A stretch of DNA of 64,000 nucleotides. Origin: Ureibacillus chungkukjangi (GTDB lineage: Bacteria > Bacillota > Bacilli > Bacillales_A > Planococcaceae). A model generated the notes under the pieces. It was not told the DNA's origin and searched no databases. It saw nothing but the letters and a program-made list of their open reading frames with translations. Position numbers and translations under genes: made by a program. The stretch is taken from the NCBI RefSeq assembly GCF_003217295.1, contig NZ_QJTJ01000001.1, positions 286,010 to 350,009 of the forward strand, in the 5' to 3' direction. Below, in pieces: positions 1-9,314 of the stretch (within the stretch, counting starts at the first letter, position 1; each line of letters starts with the position of its first letter).

Positions 1-149
1 TCTCCTCCAACTGATCCGTTTGCACGAGAAGACGCTTCAGGTCCGAGTTGAACACCAAACTCTTGCGCGATTTCGTATTTCATTTGATCTAAAGCCTGTT
101 CTGCACCAGGTACAGTTAACTTGTTACGGCTACCGCTGTTGTTTGACAT
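1..149 (-). CDS. alpha/beta-type small acid-soluble spore protein (SASP), 3' part cut by window edge
   Basis: This is a DNA-binding protein that coats spore DNA and protects it from UV and heat. The visible N-terminal 49 codons begin [20 protein letters not shown] and continue through [13 protein letters not shown] to ANGSVGG. That pattern includes the E-I-A-x-EFGV site cut by the germination protease GPR. The start ATG is at 149-147, with a strong AAGGAGGTGAG ribosome binding site just upstream. The C-terminal part lies outside the window. Its position next to thiI matches sspA in B. subtilis, but alpha/beta SASPs are multigene and near-identical, so no symbol is assigned. Expression is expected in the forespore. 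Confidence 0.93.
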   Translation of the reverse strand, partial: MSNNSGSRNKLTVPGAEQALDQMKYEIAQEFGVQLGPEASSRANGSVGG

Positions 150-170
150 TTATCTCACCTCCTTGTGCAT

Positions 171-201
171 TTAGATTGTGCGAAAATCGTTTTTTAATAC
201 A
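171..201 (-). promoter_or_regulatory. candidate forespore sigma-G type promoter of the SASP gene
   Basis: Read on the minus strand, TGTATT (201-196) and CAATCTAA (178-171) are separated by 17 bases and lie just upstream of the SASP ribosome binding site. This resembles the sigma-G pattern (GHATR, then CATWHTA) known for SASP genes. The match is by eye and the -10 element is imperfect. Confidence 0.5.
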
Positions 202-246
202 CAAAACTTTTAAAGGTAAGTTTTTCCTGTCAAACAGCTTTAACTA

Positions 247-1455
247 TTATAATAATCCCTCAAATTTATCTTGCATCTTATTGGCTTCTGGGAACTTATA
301 TACTTCGCGGTTACGTACTGCACGGTCAATCAATTCGTCAAATTCAGTAAAGCTTTCATAATACGTTACTTTTTCAACTTTCGGCTTTGTTTTTGGATTT
401 GCTGGTGTAAAGATTGTACAGCAATCCTCAAAAGGTTGAATCGATGTTTCGTAAGTTCCAATTTGCTCAGCAATATCGATAATTTCAAGTTTATCAAATG
501 CGATTAATGGACGTAGGATTGGTGTGTTTGTAACGTCATTGATGGCTGTTAAGCTTTCTAATGTTTGACTAGCTACCTGACCTAAGCTTTCACCAGTCAC
601 TATTCCTAATGCTCCGATTTCTTCTCGCAATTGGTCAGCGATACGCATCATCATTCTACGAGTAGTTGTCATAATCGTATTTGCTGGCACGCGATCTTTG
701 ATTAATACTTGGATCTCAGTAAATGGAATGACGTGTAATCTGATATTTGCACCAAATTTAGTTAATTCATTTGCTAGCACTTTTACTTTTTCTAATGAGT
801 TATCACTTGTATATGGTGGACTAAAGAAATGAATCGCTTCTAGACGAACTCCACGCTTCATTAATAAATATCCAGCAACAGGACTATCGATTCCGCCAGA
901 AAGCATTAGAAGTGATTTACCGTTCGATCCGACTGGCATTCCACCAGCACCCTGTATAACTTGTGCCATCATGTAGATTGCATCCTGTCTTACTTCAATA
1001 CGAAGCTCTACATCCGGCTTTCTAACTTGTACTGAGATATTTGGATTATTTCTTAATACATGTCCACCAATTTCACGTTGAATTTCGTGTGATTCTAATG
1101 GGAAGGACTTATCTGAACGACGAACTTCTACTTTAAATGTAAGCTCTTGCTCTTTAAATTGTTCCATTATAATTAAAGCCAAGCTTTTCATTTCATCTAA
1201 TTCTTTTGTACATACAGCTACTGGACTAAAGGATTGAATACCAAAAACAGTCGGTAATTTCTTCATAAGAACTTCATATTGCTCTTCATTTTCAATCTTA
1301 ATATGCATACGATCACGTTCAGTAACAATTTCTAATGGGGCAATATCCGAGAATGCATGGCGAATATTTGCACGTAGACGATTGATAAAATCCTTTTTGT
1401 TGCGCCCTTTTGTTGATAATTCACCATATCTTATTAATATTTCTTTCCAGATCAT
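247..1455 (-). CDS. thiI: tRNA uracil 4-sulfurtransferase ThiI
   Basis: ThiI adenylates tRNA and transfers sulfur to make 4-thiouridine at position 8; in many bacteria it also feeds thiamine thiazole synthesis. The 402 residues show the NFLD/THUMP N-terminal part (about 60-165) and a PP-loop ATP site, SGGIDSPVAGY, at 186-196. There is no C-terminal rhodanese domain, as in the Bacillus form, so sulfur must come from a partner desulfurase. That partner is the adjacent gene: the two overlap by four bases (ATGA), which implies translational coupling. Length and N-terminal wording fit the family. Confidence 0.96.
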   Translation of the reverse strand: MIWKEILIRYGELSTKGRNKKDFINRLRANIRHAFSDIAPLEIVTERDRMHIKIENEEQYEVLMKKLPTVFGIQSFSPVAVCTKELDEMKSLALIIMEQFKEQELTFKVEVRRSDKSFPLESHEIQREIGGHVLRNNPNISVQVRKPDVELRIEVRQDAIYMMAQVIQGAGGMPVGSNGKSLLMLSGGIDSPVAGYLLMKRGVRLEAIHFFSPPYTSDNSLEKVKVLANELTKFGANIRLHVIPFTEIQVLIKDRVPANTIMTTTRRMMMRIADQLREEIGALGIVTGESLGQVASQTLESLTAINDVTNTPILRPLIAFDKLEIIDIAEQIGTYETSIQPFEDCCTIFTPANPKTKPKVEKVTYYESFTEFDELIDRAVRNREVYKFPEANKMQDKFEGLL

Positions 1456-2600
1456 CGATTTATATCTCCTTTTAACTCTTTCATCACATCTGTGAAGGCC
1501 TTTTTAAACTCAAGAATGTCCTCTTCTGTATTTAAAGCACCGAAGCTTAAGCGAATGACACCTTTTTTATAATTGGAATGTAGCTCTAAAGCTTCTACAA
1601 CATGACTTGTTTTCTTTTGCTTTGATGAACAAGCACTTGATGTAGAAACGATAATTCCTCTTTTTTGGAGTGCATTGATCAATATTTCACCCTTTAAATC
1701 CATTACACTAAACGATAAAATATGTGCAGCTCCTGTATTTGTAGATAGTAAATGAATATTTTCACCGAAGCCAGCTAAAAATTCTAACAAATCATTATGC
1801 CATTTTCGATATTTTAATGTGGCTTGCTCCATCGTTTCAACAGCCATGCGAGCTGCTTTTGCAAGAGATACCGCTTGCGGTACTGCAACAGTACCACTAC
1901 GTAGGCCCTGTTCCTGTCCACCACCTAAAAGAAGTGGGATAATATTCATTTTTTTACGAAAGGCAATAATTCCCGAACCCTTTAAACCATGAATTTTATG
2001 TCCAGAAATGGAAATGATATCGGGACCTGCTTCACCATTAAAGTAAATCGGTAGCTTGCCAAAGCTTTGTACAGCATCTACATGGAAGGCAGCACGGCTA
2101 TTTTCGTGGATAATTTTCGCCGCCTCTTCAATTGGCTGAATGGCACCCATTTCATTGTTCACATGCATTATACTAACAAGGACCGTTTCCTTTCGAATCT
2201 TGGCTTGAAGCTCTTGTAACGAAATGACACCATTTACATCCACCTTCAAAAAATCAACCTTATAGCCTTCTTGCTCTAGAGATTTCACTGCCTCTAAGAT
2301 AGATGGATGTTCAATCTCTGTAGTGATAATATGTTTACCTTTATGAGTATTTGCCTTTGGAACTCCGAATATCGCAAGGTTATTGGATTCTGTTCCTCCA
2401 GCTGTAAACAATACAAACTGGTCCTCTGTTTTAAGAAGATCCGCTATTTGACCTCTTGCACGGTCCAATAATGCATTGGCTTCCACACCAGCTCCATGAA
2501 TGGATGCCGGGTTAGCATAGAAGGACTCATTTACCTGTACAAATGTATTTAAAACCTCTTTATGTGGTTTTGTCGTCGCACTGTTATCTAAATAGATCAT
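1452..2600 (-). CDS. nifZ: cysteine desulfurase, NifS/IscS family, partner of ThiI
   Basis: This PLP enzyme removes sulfur from cysteine and forms a persulfide that is passed to ThiI. The 382 residues start at MIYLDNSATT, typical of NifS-like enzymes. The PLP lysine is in SISGHKIHG (K202), and the catalytic cysteine is in STSSACSSKQKK (C324). It is the first gene of a two-gene operon and overlaps thiI by four bases. In B. subtilis the equivalent neighbour is nifZ, the dedicated sulfur donor for 4-thiouridine; the symbol is given on synteny and family. Confidence 0.94.
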   Translation of the reverse strand: MIYLDNSATTKPHKEVLNTFVQVNESFYANPASIHGAGVEANALLDRARGQIADLLKTEDQFVLFTAGGTESNNLAIFGVPKANTHKGKHIITTEIEHPSILEAVKSLEQEGYKVDFLKVDVNGVISLQELQAKIRKETVLVSIMHVNNEMGAIQPIEEAAKIIHENSRAAFHVDAVQSFGKLPIYFNGEAGPDIISISGHKIHGLKGSGIIAFRKKMNIIPLLLGGGQEQGLRSGTVAVPQAVSLAKAARMAVETMEQATLKYRKWHNDLLEFLAGFGENIHLLSTNTGAAHILSFSVMDLKGEILINALQKRGIIVSTSSACSSKQKKTSHVVEALELHSNYKKGVIRLSFGALNTEEDILEFKKAFTDVMKELKGDINR

Positions 2601-2671
2601 TGGATATCCTACCTTCTTTTCTTACATTTAGAAATTAAAAAACCATTCTATTTATCCTTTGAATTCGTAGA

Positions 2672-2710
2672 GAAAGCCACCAACACAAATTAAGTGCGGT
2701 GGCTTCTTTT
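2672..2710 (-). terminator. hairpin terminator downstream of ezrA
   Basis: Arms AGCCACC (2675-2681) and GGTGGCT (2698-2704) enclose a 16-base loop. The T-run is better on the plus strand, but the only gene that needs a stop here is ezrA on the minus strand. Confidence 0.55.
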
Positions 2711-2740
2711 ATTAATTATAACGCTTATGTCAAGTAATGA

Positions 2741-4453
2741 CTAATATTGAGATTTTTCGTAAAGTTCATCCTGAACAAGCTCTTCTATCCGCTTAATAGC
2801 ACCTGGTTCTGCCATTTCAACGGCAGCAGCTGCATCCTCTAACGCTTTTATGTAACGATATTGATGGAATGCATGTTCAGATTCAAGTAAGAGATCATTC
2901 ACTTTTGGGTTCGTCCCACGATATCTGTTACCATATTGAATGATTCTTTCGATTAACATGACATTTTCAATCATTTCATGAGCATGCTTACTTACTTCTT
3001 GAATACATTTTTCAGCATTTTCTATGTTACTTTGTACACGATTCATATTGAGCGGTATATCCTGTAAGCTTTGAATAACGATGTAAATTTGTTCTTCAGC
3101 CTCTTCAATGCGAGCATCCATTTCTTCTGGAATTCCAGGGATATTGGCCTTGTTTAGCTGGCGATCAGTTTCTTGTAAAATTCGCTTTAAAGAATCCAGC
3201 TTTGCACGAGCTTTGTTTTCATCGATTCGTAAATTTTTCAGACGACTAGAAAACTGCTCCTGTTCATCCTTTATACGATCGATTTGTTCGCTAATTTCGA
3301 CTAGCTCCTCCTGCAAGCTTGAATAAGCAGATTTTTCATCTCTTACTCGTGTAACAAGAAGTTCAAAACGTTTTTGAATCAATTCTAGCTGTTTTAGTCC
3401 TGCTTTTGGAATTTCCGCTTCGTTTTCAGGTAGATGATAGCTACTTTGTACGTATACTGCCTCGTTACTAATTTCTTTCGTTACTTTAACAACTTCAGTT
3501 AACGTTTCAAATGTATCATCGCAATTTTTATCGACATAGCTTCTTGCAATAACTTCTTTTTCTAAAAGGTCGTAATAGTTCTCAATCTCATCAATTATTT
3601 CATTAAGTCTCGGAGCAACGGACTCTACATCTAATTCGGCCAATTTCGATTTGAGAGTTTCAAGCTCTTCTTCAAGATTATCTAAGTACTTGGTTAACTC
3701 CAAATGATTTAAGTAATAAGATTGCTCCTCCATTTCACGTTGACCATTTCGCAACTCATGTATAGCAGCAGGTATTTTTGTTTGAATTTCTGATAGCAAC
3801 GTCGGGACTTCAGATAATAAATGATAAATTGTTTGAGATTCACTATTCAAAGCTAAAACGATTTCTCGAGCCTGTAAATAATTCCCGTCTACTGTTAACT
3901 CATCAAATTCTTCAAATTTCGGAACAAATTGTTCTACTCTTTTTTCTAATGCCGATAGTGCTGGACCAAAAGAATATTGGTGAGCAAGTAAAGTTTTTCT
4001 TGCAGAACGATAATGCTCTTTTATTTGCTCGATTTCAATACGATTTTTTTCTTCGCTGCCTATTAGCTCATCCAACTCGCTAATAATTTGATTTTTACTT
4101 TTTTCACATTTTGCGATATATTCTTCTATCGCTTGTTCTACATTGGACGCTTTTTTAAATTTGAATCGATCGATGTATTCTTCCGCATCAAAAAGCATAG
4201 AATCTATTTTGATAACGTGGACATCTATTACTTCCGTCCAAATATTACGCCAATGTTCAAACATTTCCTCTGTTTGTCCATTCATATTTAAAGACTTTAC
4301 TTTTGTTAGCTCCTCAAATATAGGATAATGCTGAATTTGCATCTTTTCTTGTTCAAGTCGCTGTATAACAACATTATGTTTACGACGGATGACTAGTCCA
4401 ACGATAAATAATGCTAATAGTACGATGACGACAATGATGATATACTGCATCAT
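2741..4453 (-). CDS. ezrA: septation ring formation regulator EzrA
   Basis: EzrA is a membrane-anchored negative regulator of FtsZ ring assembly and a member of the division machinery. The 570 residues have one N-terminal transmembrane helix (about residues 3-23, IIIVVIVLLALFIVGLVI), followed by a short basic stretch. The rest is almost entirely heptad-rich coiled coil made of spectrin-like repeats, and length and topology match the family. It stands alone between two terminator/promoter regions. In B. subtilis braB lies between nifZ and ezrA; here it is missing. Confidence 0.95.
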   Translation of the reverse strand: MMQYIIIVVIVLLALFIVGLVIRRKHNVVIQRLEQEKMQIQHYPIFEELTKVKSLNMNGQTEEMFEHWRNIWTEVIDVHVIKIDSMLFDAEEYIDRFKFKKASNVEQAIEEYIAKCEKSKNQIISELDELIGSEEKNRIEIEQIKEHYRSARKTLLAHQYSFGPALSALEKRVEQFVPKFEEFDELTVDGNYLQAREIVLALNSESQTIYHLLSEVPTLLSEIQTKIPAAIHELRNGQREMEEQSYYLNHLELTKYLDNLEEELETLKSKLAELDVESVAPRLNEIIDEIENYYDLLEKEVIARSYVDKNCDDTFETLTEVVKVTKEISNEAVYVQSSYHLPENEAEIPKAGLKQLELIQKRFELLVTRVRDEKSAYSSLQEELVEISEQIDRIKDEQEQFSSRLKNLRIDENKARAKLDSLKRILQETDRQLNKANIPGIPEEMDARIEEAEEQIYIVIQSLQDIPLNMNRVQSNIENAEKCIQEVSKHAHEMIENVMLIERIIQYGNRYRGTNPKVNDLLLESEHAFHQYRYIKALEDAAAAVEMAEPGAIKRIEELVQDELYEKSQY

Positions 4454-4769
4454 AAGCCCCCTATTCCCAAATCACTTACCTGCTACTATTTTCTAACTAT
4501 AATATACCATGTTTTTTTTCATTTGTTTAAAAAAATACAGCTTTTTGCTAAAGTAAATTGTAATAAGTTGATAATAGGTATGTAAATTTTAAATTTCCTG
4601 GTTTAATTTTAAACAATATGCGTCTTTCTACCAACAAAAATCGGCAATTTTAAACTATTATTCTATTAAGTTAGCATATAATTATAAGATTGATTATAAA
4701 TATTTTTTTCCTATGCTTCCAGAAATTGTGGAAGCGTTGACTTTATAAATGAAAATGGAGGTTCAGTTT
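4454..4769. promoter_or_regulatory. divergent promoter region between ezrA and hisJ
   Basis: This AT-rich stretch of about 315 bases between divergently read genes must hold both promoters. No small coding sequence or strong hairpin was seen. The hisJ ribosome binding site (ATGGAGG, 4755-4761) is at the right end. Confidence 0.5.
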
Positions 4770-5561
4770 ATGAAAAAAGACGGTCATATCCATTCACCTT
4801 TTTGTCCACACGGTACTAAGGATCCATTTGAAAAATATATTGAAAAAGCGATTGAAGAAAATTTTACTGAGATTACATTTACCGAGCATGCACCATTGCC
4901 AACAAACTTTGTCGATCCTACACCGAATAAGGATAGTGGGATGGCTCCAAAGTATTTAACTGATTATCTCGATACTTTGAAGCAGCTTAAGAAACAATAT
5001 AAAGATCAAATAAAGATTAATGTTGGATTAGAGATTGACTATATTGTTGGCTATGAAACAGAAGTACGGGCATTATTAGACATTGTTGGGCCAGTACTTG
5101 ATGATGCCATTCTCTCTGTTCATTTTTTAAAGCATAATGATACATATACTTGTATTGATTTCTCAGAGGAGGTCTATCTTGAGTTCGCTCAGCAGGTAGG
5201 TGGAATGGAGGCTCTTTATAACCTGTATTATGATACAGTATTAAAATCCATTGATGCTAATTTAGGTCGATACAAGCCACGTAGAATAGGTCACCCTTCA
5301 CTTGTGCATAAATTCCAGCTTGCACATGGCGAGAAAATCGATGATGATCACCGAATCATTGAAGTATTAAAGATAATGCAGGAAAAAGGTTATATACTGG
5401 ATGTAAACAGTGCTGGCTTAAGTAAGCCTTTTTGCAAAGAACCCTATCCGCCAATGCATATGATAGAATATGCCCGTTCAATCTCTTTACCAATGATTTT
5501 TGGCTCGGATGCTCATAGCGTAAAAGACTTACATCAACACTATGAACTAATTATGAAGTAA
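4770..5561 (+). CDS. hisJ: histidinol-phosphatase, PHP family
   Basis: This PHP-fold metal phosphatase hydrolyses L-histidinol phosphate to histidinol, the penultimate part of histidine synthesis. It begins MKKDGHIHSPFCPHG, which contains the H-x-H metal motif. FTEHAPL, NVGLEIDY and FGSDAHSVKDLH supply the other PHP metal ligands. I place the start at 4770 because the in-frame ATG at 4749 contains the GGAGG ribosome binding site itself. The gene is isolated from any other his gene, as in B. subtilis, where it also sits beside ezrA. Confidence 0.92.
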   Translation: MKKDGHIHSPFCPHGTKDPFEKYIEKAIEENFTEITFTEHAPLPTNFVDPTPNKDSGMAPKYLTDYLDTLKQLKKQYKDQIKINVGLEIDYIVGYETEVRALLDIVGPVLDDAILSVHFLKHNDTYTCIDFSEEVYLEFAQQVGGMEALYNLYYDTVLKSIDANLGRYKPRRIGHPSLVHKFQLAHGEKIDDDHRIIEVLKIMQEKGYILDVNSAGLSKPFCKEPYPPMHMIEYARSISLPMIFGSDAHSVKDLHQHYELIMK

Positions 5562-5645
5562 AATTAATAATAATCAGCTTAGGCAGTCTATGTGATTGCC
5601 TGAACTAATTGTTGAAACAGGATAACTAATTTTGGAGGTAATAAT

Positions 5646-6125
5646 ATGTATTCACAAATAAATTATGAAGGTTCCGTTTTAAAACAATATGAAACATTAT
5701 CAAAGCAATTAGATGCTTTACTTGATGGAGAAACAAATGTAATCGCCAATTTAAGTAATGCTTCAGCCCTTTTAAATCAATTTCTAGATAATATCAACTG
5801 GGTAGGCTTTTACTTAATGGATGAGGGAGAACTTGTGTTGGGCCCATTCCAAGGCTTACCTGCCTGTGTTCGAATTGCTATTGGTCGTGGAGTTTGTGGA
5901 ACGGCAGTAGCAGAACGCAAAACAATGCTAATAGATGATGTTCATGCATTCCCTGGTCATATCGCCTGCGATGCTGCATCAAATTCTGAAATCGTTATTC
6001 CCTTAGTAAAAAATGACGAAGTAATTGGGGTATTAGATATTGATAGTCCAAATAAAGCTCGATTTACTTTAGAGGATCAGCAAGGCTTAGAATTATTTGT
6101 CCAAACTTTACTTAAATTCATTTAA
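5646..6125 (+). CDS. ytsP: free methionine-(R)-sulfoxide reductase, GAF domain (YtsP-like)
   Basis: A single GAF-domain enzyme of 159 residues that reduces free methionine-R-sulfoxide. The fRMsr cysteine pattern is intact: LPACVRI (C74), GRGVCGTAVA (C84) and GHIACDAASNSEI (C108), the last two flanking the binding pocket. The ATG follows TTTGGAGGTAATAAT. It is 84 bases downstream of hisJ and may be co-transcribed with it. A bidirectional terminator follows. The role is oxidative-damage repair of free methionine, inferred from the family. Confidence 0.9.
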   Translation: MYSQINYEGSVLKQYETLSKQLDALLDGETNVIANLSNASALLNQFLDNINWVGFYLMDEGELVLGPFQGLPACVRIAIGRGVCGTAVAERKTMLIDDVHAFPGHIACDAASNSEIVIPLVKNDEVIGVLDIDSPNKARFTLEDQQGLELFVQTLLKFI

Positions 6126-6200
6126 ATGTAATTAGATCGTATGGGTGGCAATTCTCCCCACTCTACTCATACTTATTTGGTCTTTCGACCGCAAAAAATA

Positions 6201-6259
6201 AACTTACTACTCCAAAAAAGCAAAACACACTTGCTTCTTTGGCTGTAGTAAGTTTTTTT
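6201..6259. terminator. bidirectional terminator between ytsP and the GGDEF gene
   Basis: The 10-base arms AACTTACTAC (6201-6210) and GTAGTAAGTT (6245-6254) are perfect and are followed by TTTTT that runs into the dgcP stop codon. An inner AGCAA-loop-TTGCT pairing is also possible. It serves two convergent genes. Confidence 0.85.
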
Positions 6260-8135
6260 AAGATAGAAATAGCATTGATTCATTAAAGATGGAAAATTTG
6301 TTTTTACCTGTAGATTTGGCATTATAGAGAGCCGTATCTGCATGCAAAAAGATTGACTGGAATTCTGGACGCTGCTTTGTATTCCATGTGATCAACCCAG
6401 CAGAAACAGTTACCGTTGGATTTGTGGCCACTGGTACAGATTCTACGATTTGACTTGCTAACTTCTCCACTTCCGCAACCAAAATATTTGGTACATAGAC
6501 GGCTAACTCTTCCCCACCCCATCTAGCACAGATACCTCGTGTTCCAATTACTTTCTTAAGCTGGTCTGCAATTTGAACAAGCACCTCATCACCAACCTGA
6601 TGTCCGTATGTGTCATTTACATGCTTAAAATTATCAATATCTATTAATAAGAACATGCCGGAGCTATCACTTTCCAAGGAGCTCTCCACAAATCTATCCA
6701 GGTAACTACGAGTATGCAGCTTTGTTAGATGATCATGATCAACCATTTCCTGTAATTTATTGCGTAATATAGAGTTCGCAATCGCTAGTGAGGAATGATG
6801 GATTAGGGATTGCATCAATTTAAAGCTGTCAAATGAGAAAAAGTAGGAATCCCTATGCAAAACAATACTAAATCCATTAATACGCTGTTCTACTATCATA
6901 GGGATGGCCATCATGGAATTATAATTAAGCTCTTTTCCTATTAAACGGCTACAGTCTGCAATAAACAACGGCTCTTGACTGTTTTTAAAGTGATTTGCAG
7001 CATGGTTAATATAAATAGACCCCTCTTCCGTATCAAAAAGTTCTGTTGATGCTTCTGTTAGCTTTAACTCAGAGTCGCTTTTCAAAACAAAACAAACTTC
7101 CATTGGTTGAAAGGATTTCATAAGTTGCTTATGTAAAAACATAAACATTTCTTTGCTGTCTAACTTCATATTTAATCGATGAGAAGTTTCATTAATAAGC
7201 TGCAGGTCGCTAATTAGGCGATGCGACTGATGGTAAAGCTTAGCATTTTCCAGTGCATTCCCTGATGCATGTGCAAGCATTCGGATGAAATCTTCCTCAG
7301 TTTTAGAAAAGACATAAAAAATAGGAGCACTCACTTGAAGAATTCCGTAGATTGCCTGTCTTCCTTTCATGGGCGCGTTTAATAAGCAACGATTCATTTC
7401 AACAGCTTGTTCAACAATTATTTTACCTGATACAAAGGCCTCTATCGCTGAGGGTCTTTCTGAAAGGTAGTCAAACGGCTTTATATGAACCTTTGTTTGA
7501 CGGTCATGGTCATTGGATAATATAAGTTCTACATTAAAGTTAGGGAAATTATCCTGTATAGTTATTAATACATTTTCTAAAATTAAATCGATATCCATAG
7601 TGGAATGAAATAAATCTGTCATATTGTATAATTTACGGTATTGCTTTTCATTTTGTAGAATTTCGATGTTTTTGCACAATACTTTTAACATGTCCGCTGC
7701 AGTATCTACAAAATTTTCAAAAAACTCACTTTTGGTAAAGGCTGTCCACTTAGGAGTTTCTTGAAGTAATAAAATACAATACTCACCGAATTGACCCGTT
7801 TTTAACAGGAGCATTTTTGAGAATAAGTTAAATTCTTTTATATGTGAAAGGCATTCGGGTAAATCAATCAATTTCTTTTGGGAAAAATGTGTAGTAAAGT
7901 CGCTCCAAGTGATTGAATTTAAGTCTATATCGATAGAAGACTTTATGTTAAATGGTTTTAATGATTCACATTCATATAAAAGAAAACAACATTTATCGAT
8001 ATCAAAATATTGCTTTAAGCTATTTTGTATCAATGACATATATTCATCGTAGCCGTTTCTTTGATTCATTGAGTCGATACATAAACTTAACAAATCGGAT
8101 TTAATATTCGTTAAAATCTCTCGATGTTCTCTCAT
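6258..8135 (-). CDS. dgcP: GAF-GGDEF diguanylate cyclase (DgcP/YtrP-like)
   Basis: Predicted to make cyclic di-GMP from two GTP in the cytoplasm. The N-terminal ~450 residues look like two or three GAF-type sensor units without transmembrane helices. The C-terminal ~160 residues are a GGDEF domain with DHLTKLHTRSYLD, IDIDNFKHVNDTYGHQ and the signature GGEEL in place of GGDEF/GGEEF. The catalytic acidic residues are kept, so activity is likely. I use the ATG at 8135 because the upstream in-frame GTG (8144) lies inside the AAAAGGTGA ribosome binding site. Position beside rpsD matches B. subtilis ytrP (dgcP). Confidence 0.9.
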   Translation of the reverse strand: MREHREILTNIKSDLLSLCIDSMNQRNGYDEYMSLIQNSLKQYFDIDKCCFLLYECESLKPFNIKSSIDIDLNSITWSDFTTHFSQKKLIDLPECLSHIKEFNLFSKMLLLKTGQFGEYCILLLQETPKWTAFTKSEFFENFVDTAADMLKVLCKNIEILQNEKQYRKLYNMTDLFHSTMDIDLILENVLITIQDNFPNFNVELILSNDHDRQTKVHIKPFDYLSERPSAIEAFVSGKIIVEQAVEMNRCLLNAPMKGRQAIYGILQVSAPIFYVFSKTEEDFIRMLAHASGNALENAKLYHQSHRLISDLQLINETSHRLNMKLDSKEMFMFLHKQLMKSFQPMEVCFVLKSDSELKLTEASTELFDTEEGSIYINHAANHFKNSQEPLFIADCSRLIGKELNYNSMMAIPMIVEQRINGFSIVLHRDSYFFSFDSFKLMQSLIHHSSLAIANSILRNKLQEMVDHDHLTKLHTRSYLDRFVESSLESDSSGMFLLIDIDNFKHVNDTYGHQVGDEVLVQIADQLKKVIGTRGICARWGGEELAVYVPNILVAEVEKLASQIVESVPVATNPTVTVSAGLITWNTKQRPEFQSIFLHADTALYNAKSTGKNKFSIFNESMLFLS

Positions 8136-8469
8136 AAAAATCACCTTTTCTCAAGTAACAAAAATCAATTATTTATGTAACTTATTGTAAAATGTTTACA
8201 TCTTATGCCAAATTACCTATATATTTCTAAACGAGTAGGATTTTGTATTCAATGTTTTTTCTCATTATAACATACCTATTTCATATTTTCAACAATTGTT
8301 GTAAACTAAATAACTACTTTGTACGACATACTTCGCAATATTATTTCTTGACTCATATACTAAAAAATTATACAATAAACCTCGTGTAAAATAAACGCAG
8401 CAGTTGTATAAGCTATGTTTGTATTTTATTCCTCTTAATTATTAACATTTTGTTATTTAAGATGGTGTA

Positions 8470-8609
8470 TTGTGTAACCCTAACGGCTGCAAGGGCGAAG
8501 GTACATGAATATAAAATCCAGCAAGTGTCGGGTACAACTGGTTTTTGTTTTACTAAAGGCTGATGAACAATCAGTACAAAAAACCAAACTTAAAGGAGGA
8601 GACAAAATT
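8470..8609 (+). promoter_or_regulatory. rpsD leader (S4 autoregulatory RNA candidate)
   Basis: About 140 bases upstream of rpsD contain CAAGGGCGAAGGTACATGAA and GTGTCGGGTACAACTGG, then a TAAAGGAGGAGAC ribosome binding site. Bacillus rpsD is known to be repressed by its own product, S4, binding a pseudoknotted leader. Position and length fit, but I have not folded it. The remaining part of the 8136-8609 gap is AT-rich with no gene seen, and it holds the promoters of rpsD and dgcP. Confidence 0.55.
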
Positions 8610-9212
8610 ATGTCTCGTTATACAGGTCCATCATGGAAAGTGTCACGTCGCCTTGGAATTTCATTAAGCGGCACAGGTAAAGAATTAGAAAAACGCCCTT
8701 ATGCTCCAGGTCAACACGGTCCAAACCAACGCAAAAAGTTATCTGAATATGGTTTACAATTACAAGAAAAACAAAAACTTCGTCATATGTTCGGTATGAC
8801 TGAGCGTCAATTCAAAAACGTATTCAACAAAGCTTCTAAACTAAAAGGTGTTGCTGGTGAAAACTTCATGATCCTTCTTGAAACTCGCCTTGACAACTTA
8901 GTTTACCGTTTAGGATTAGCTCGTACTCGTCGTGGAGCTCGTCAACTAGTTAACCACGGTCACGTATTAGTTGATGGTAAACGCGTTGACATCCCTTCTT
9001 ACAGCGTTAAACCAGGTCAAGTGATTTCTCTACGTGAAAAATCTTTAAACCTTGCTGTAGTAACAGAAGCTATCGAAGTAAACAACTTCGTACCAGATTA
9101 CTTATCATTTGATGCAGACAAAAAAGAAGGTACTTTTGTACGTCTTCCAGAGCGTTCTGAATTATCAGCTGAAATTCAAGAACAATTAATCGTTGAGTTC
9201 TACTCTCGTTAA
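8610..9212 (+). CDS. rpsD: 30S ribosomal protein S4
   Basis: S4 is a primary 16S rRNA-binding protein and assembly initiator. The 200 residues from [20 protein letters not shown] match the usual size. The S4 RNA-binding domain is in the centre ([20 protein letters not shown] to [12 protein letters not shown]). The reading frame remains open upstream to 8505, but the ATG at 8610, preceded by AAAGGAGGAG, is the real start. It is a single gene with its own terminator. Its codon use is clearly that of a highly expressed gene. Confidence 0.98.
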   Translation: MSRYTGPSWKVSRRLGISLSGTGKELEKRPYAPGQHGPNQRKKLSEYGLQLQEKQKLRHMFGMTERQFKNVFNKASKLKGVAGENFMILLETRLDNLVYRLGLARTRRGARQLVNHGHVLVDGKRVDIPSYSVKPGQVISLREKSLNLAVVTEAIEVNNFVPDYLSFDADKKEGTFVRLPERSELSAEIQEQLIVEFYSR

Positions 9213-9228
9213 TCTCTTGTTTGTACTT

Positions 9229-9263
9229 AAAGAGGACGACCAATATTGGTCGTCCTCTTTTAT
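9229..9263 (+). terminator. rpsD terminator
   Basis: Perfect inverted repeat AAAGAGGACGACCAATATTGGTCGTCCTCTTT followed by a T-containing tail, 17 bases after the rpsD stop codon. Confidence 0.93.
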
Positions 9264-9314
9264 GTATAAAGAAGTGTGTTAATCCTTATTCGAATTAACA
9301 CCCCTCTTAAATAA

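Noticed and set aside
4770-5561. Part of a histidine operon
   Set aside because: No other his gene lies within the window. A lone hisJ beside ezrA is normal for Bacillus.
8505-8609. N-terminal extension of S4
   Set aside because: The extended frame covers the rpsD leader. The ATG at 8610 has AAAGGAGGAG and gives the standard 200-residue S4.
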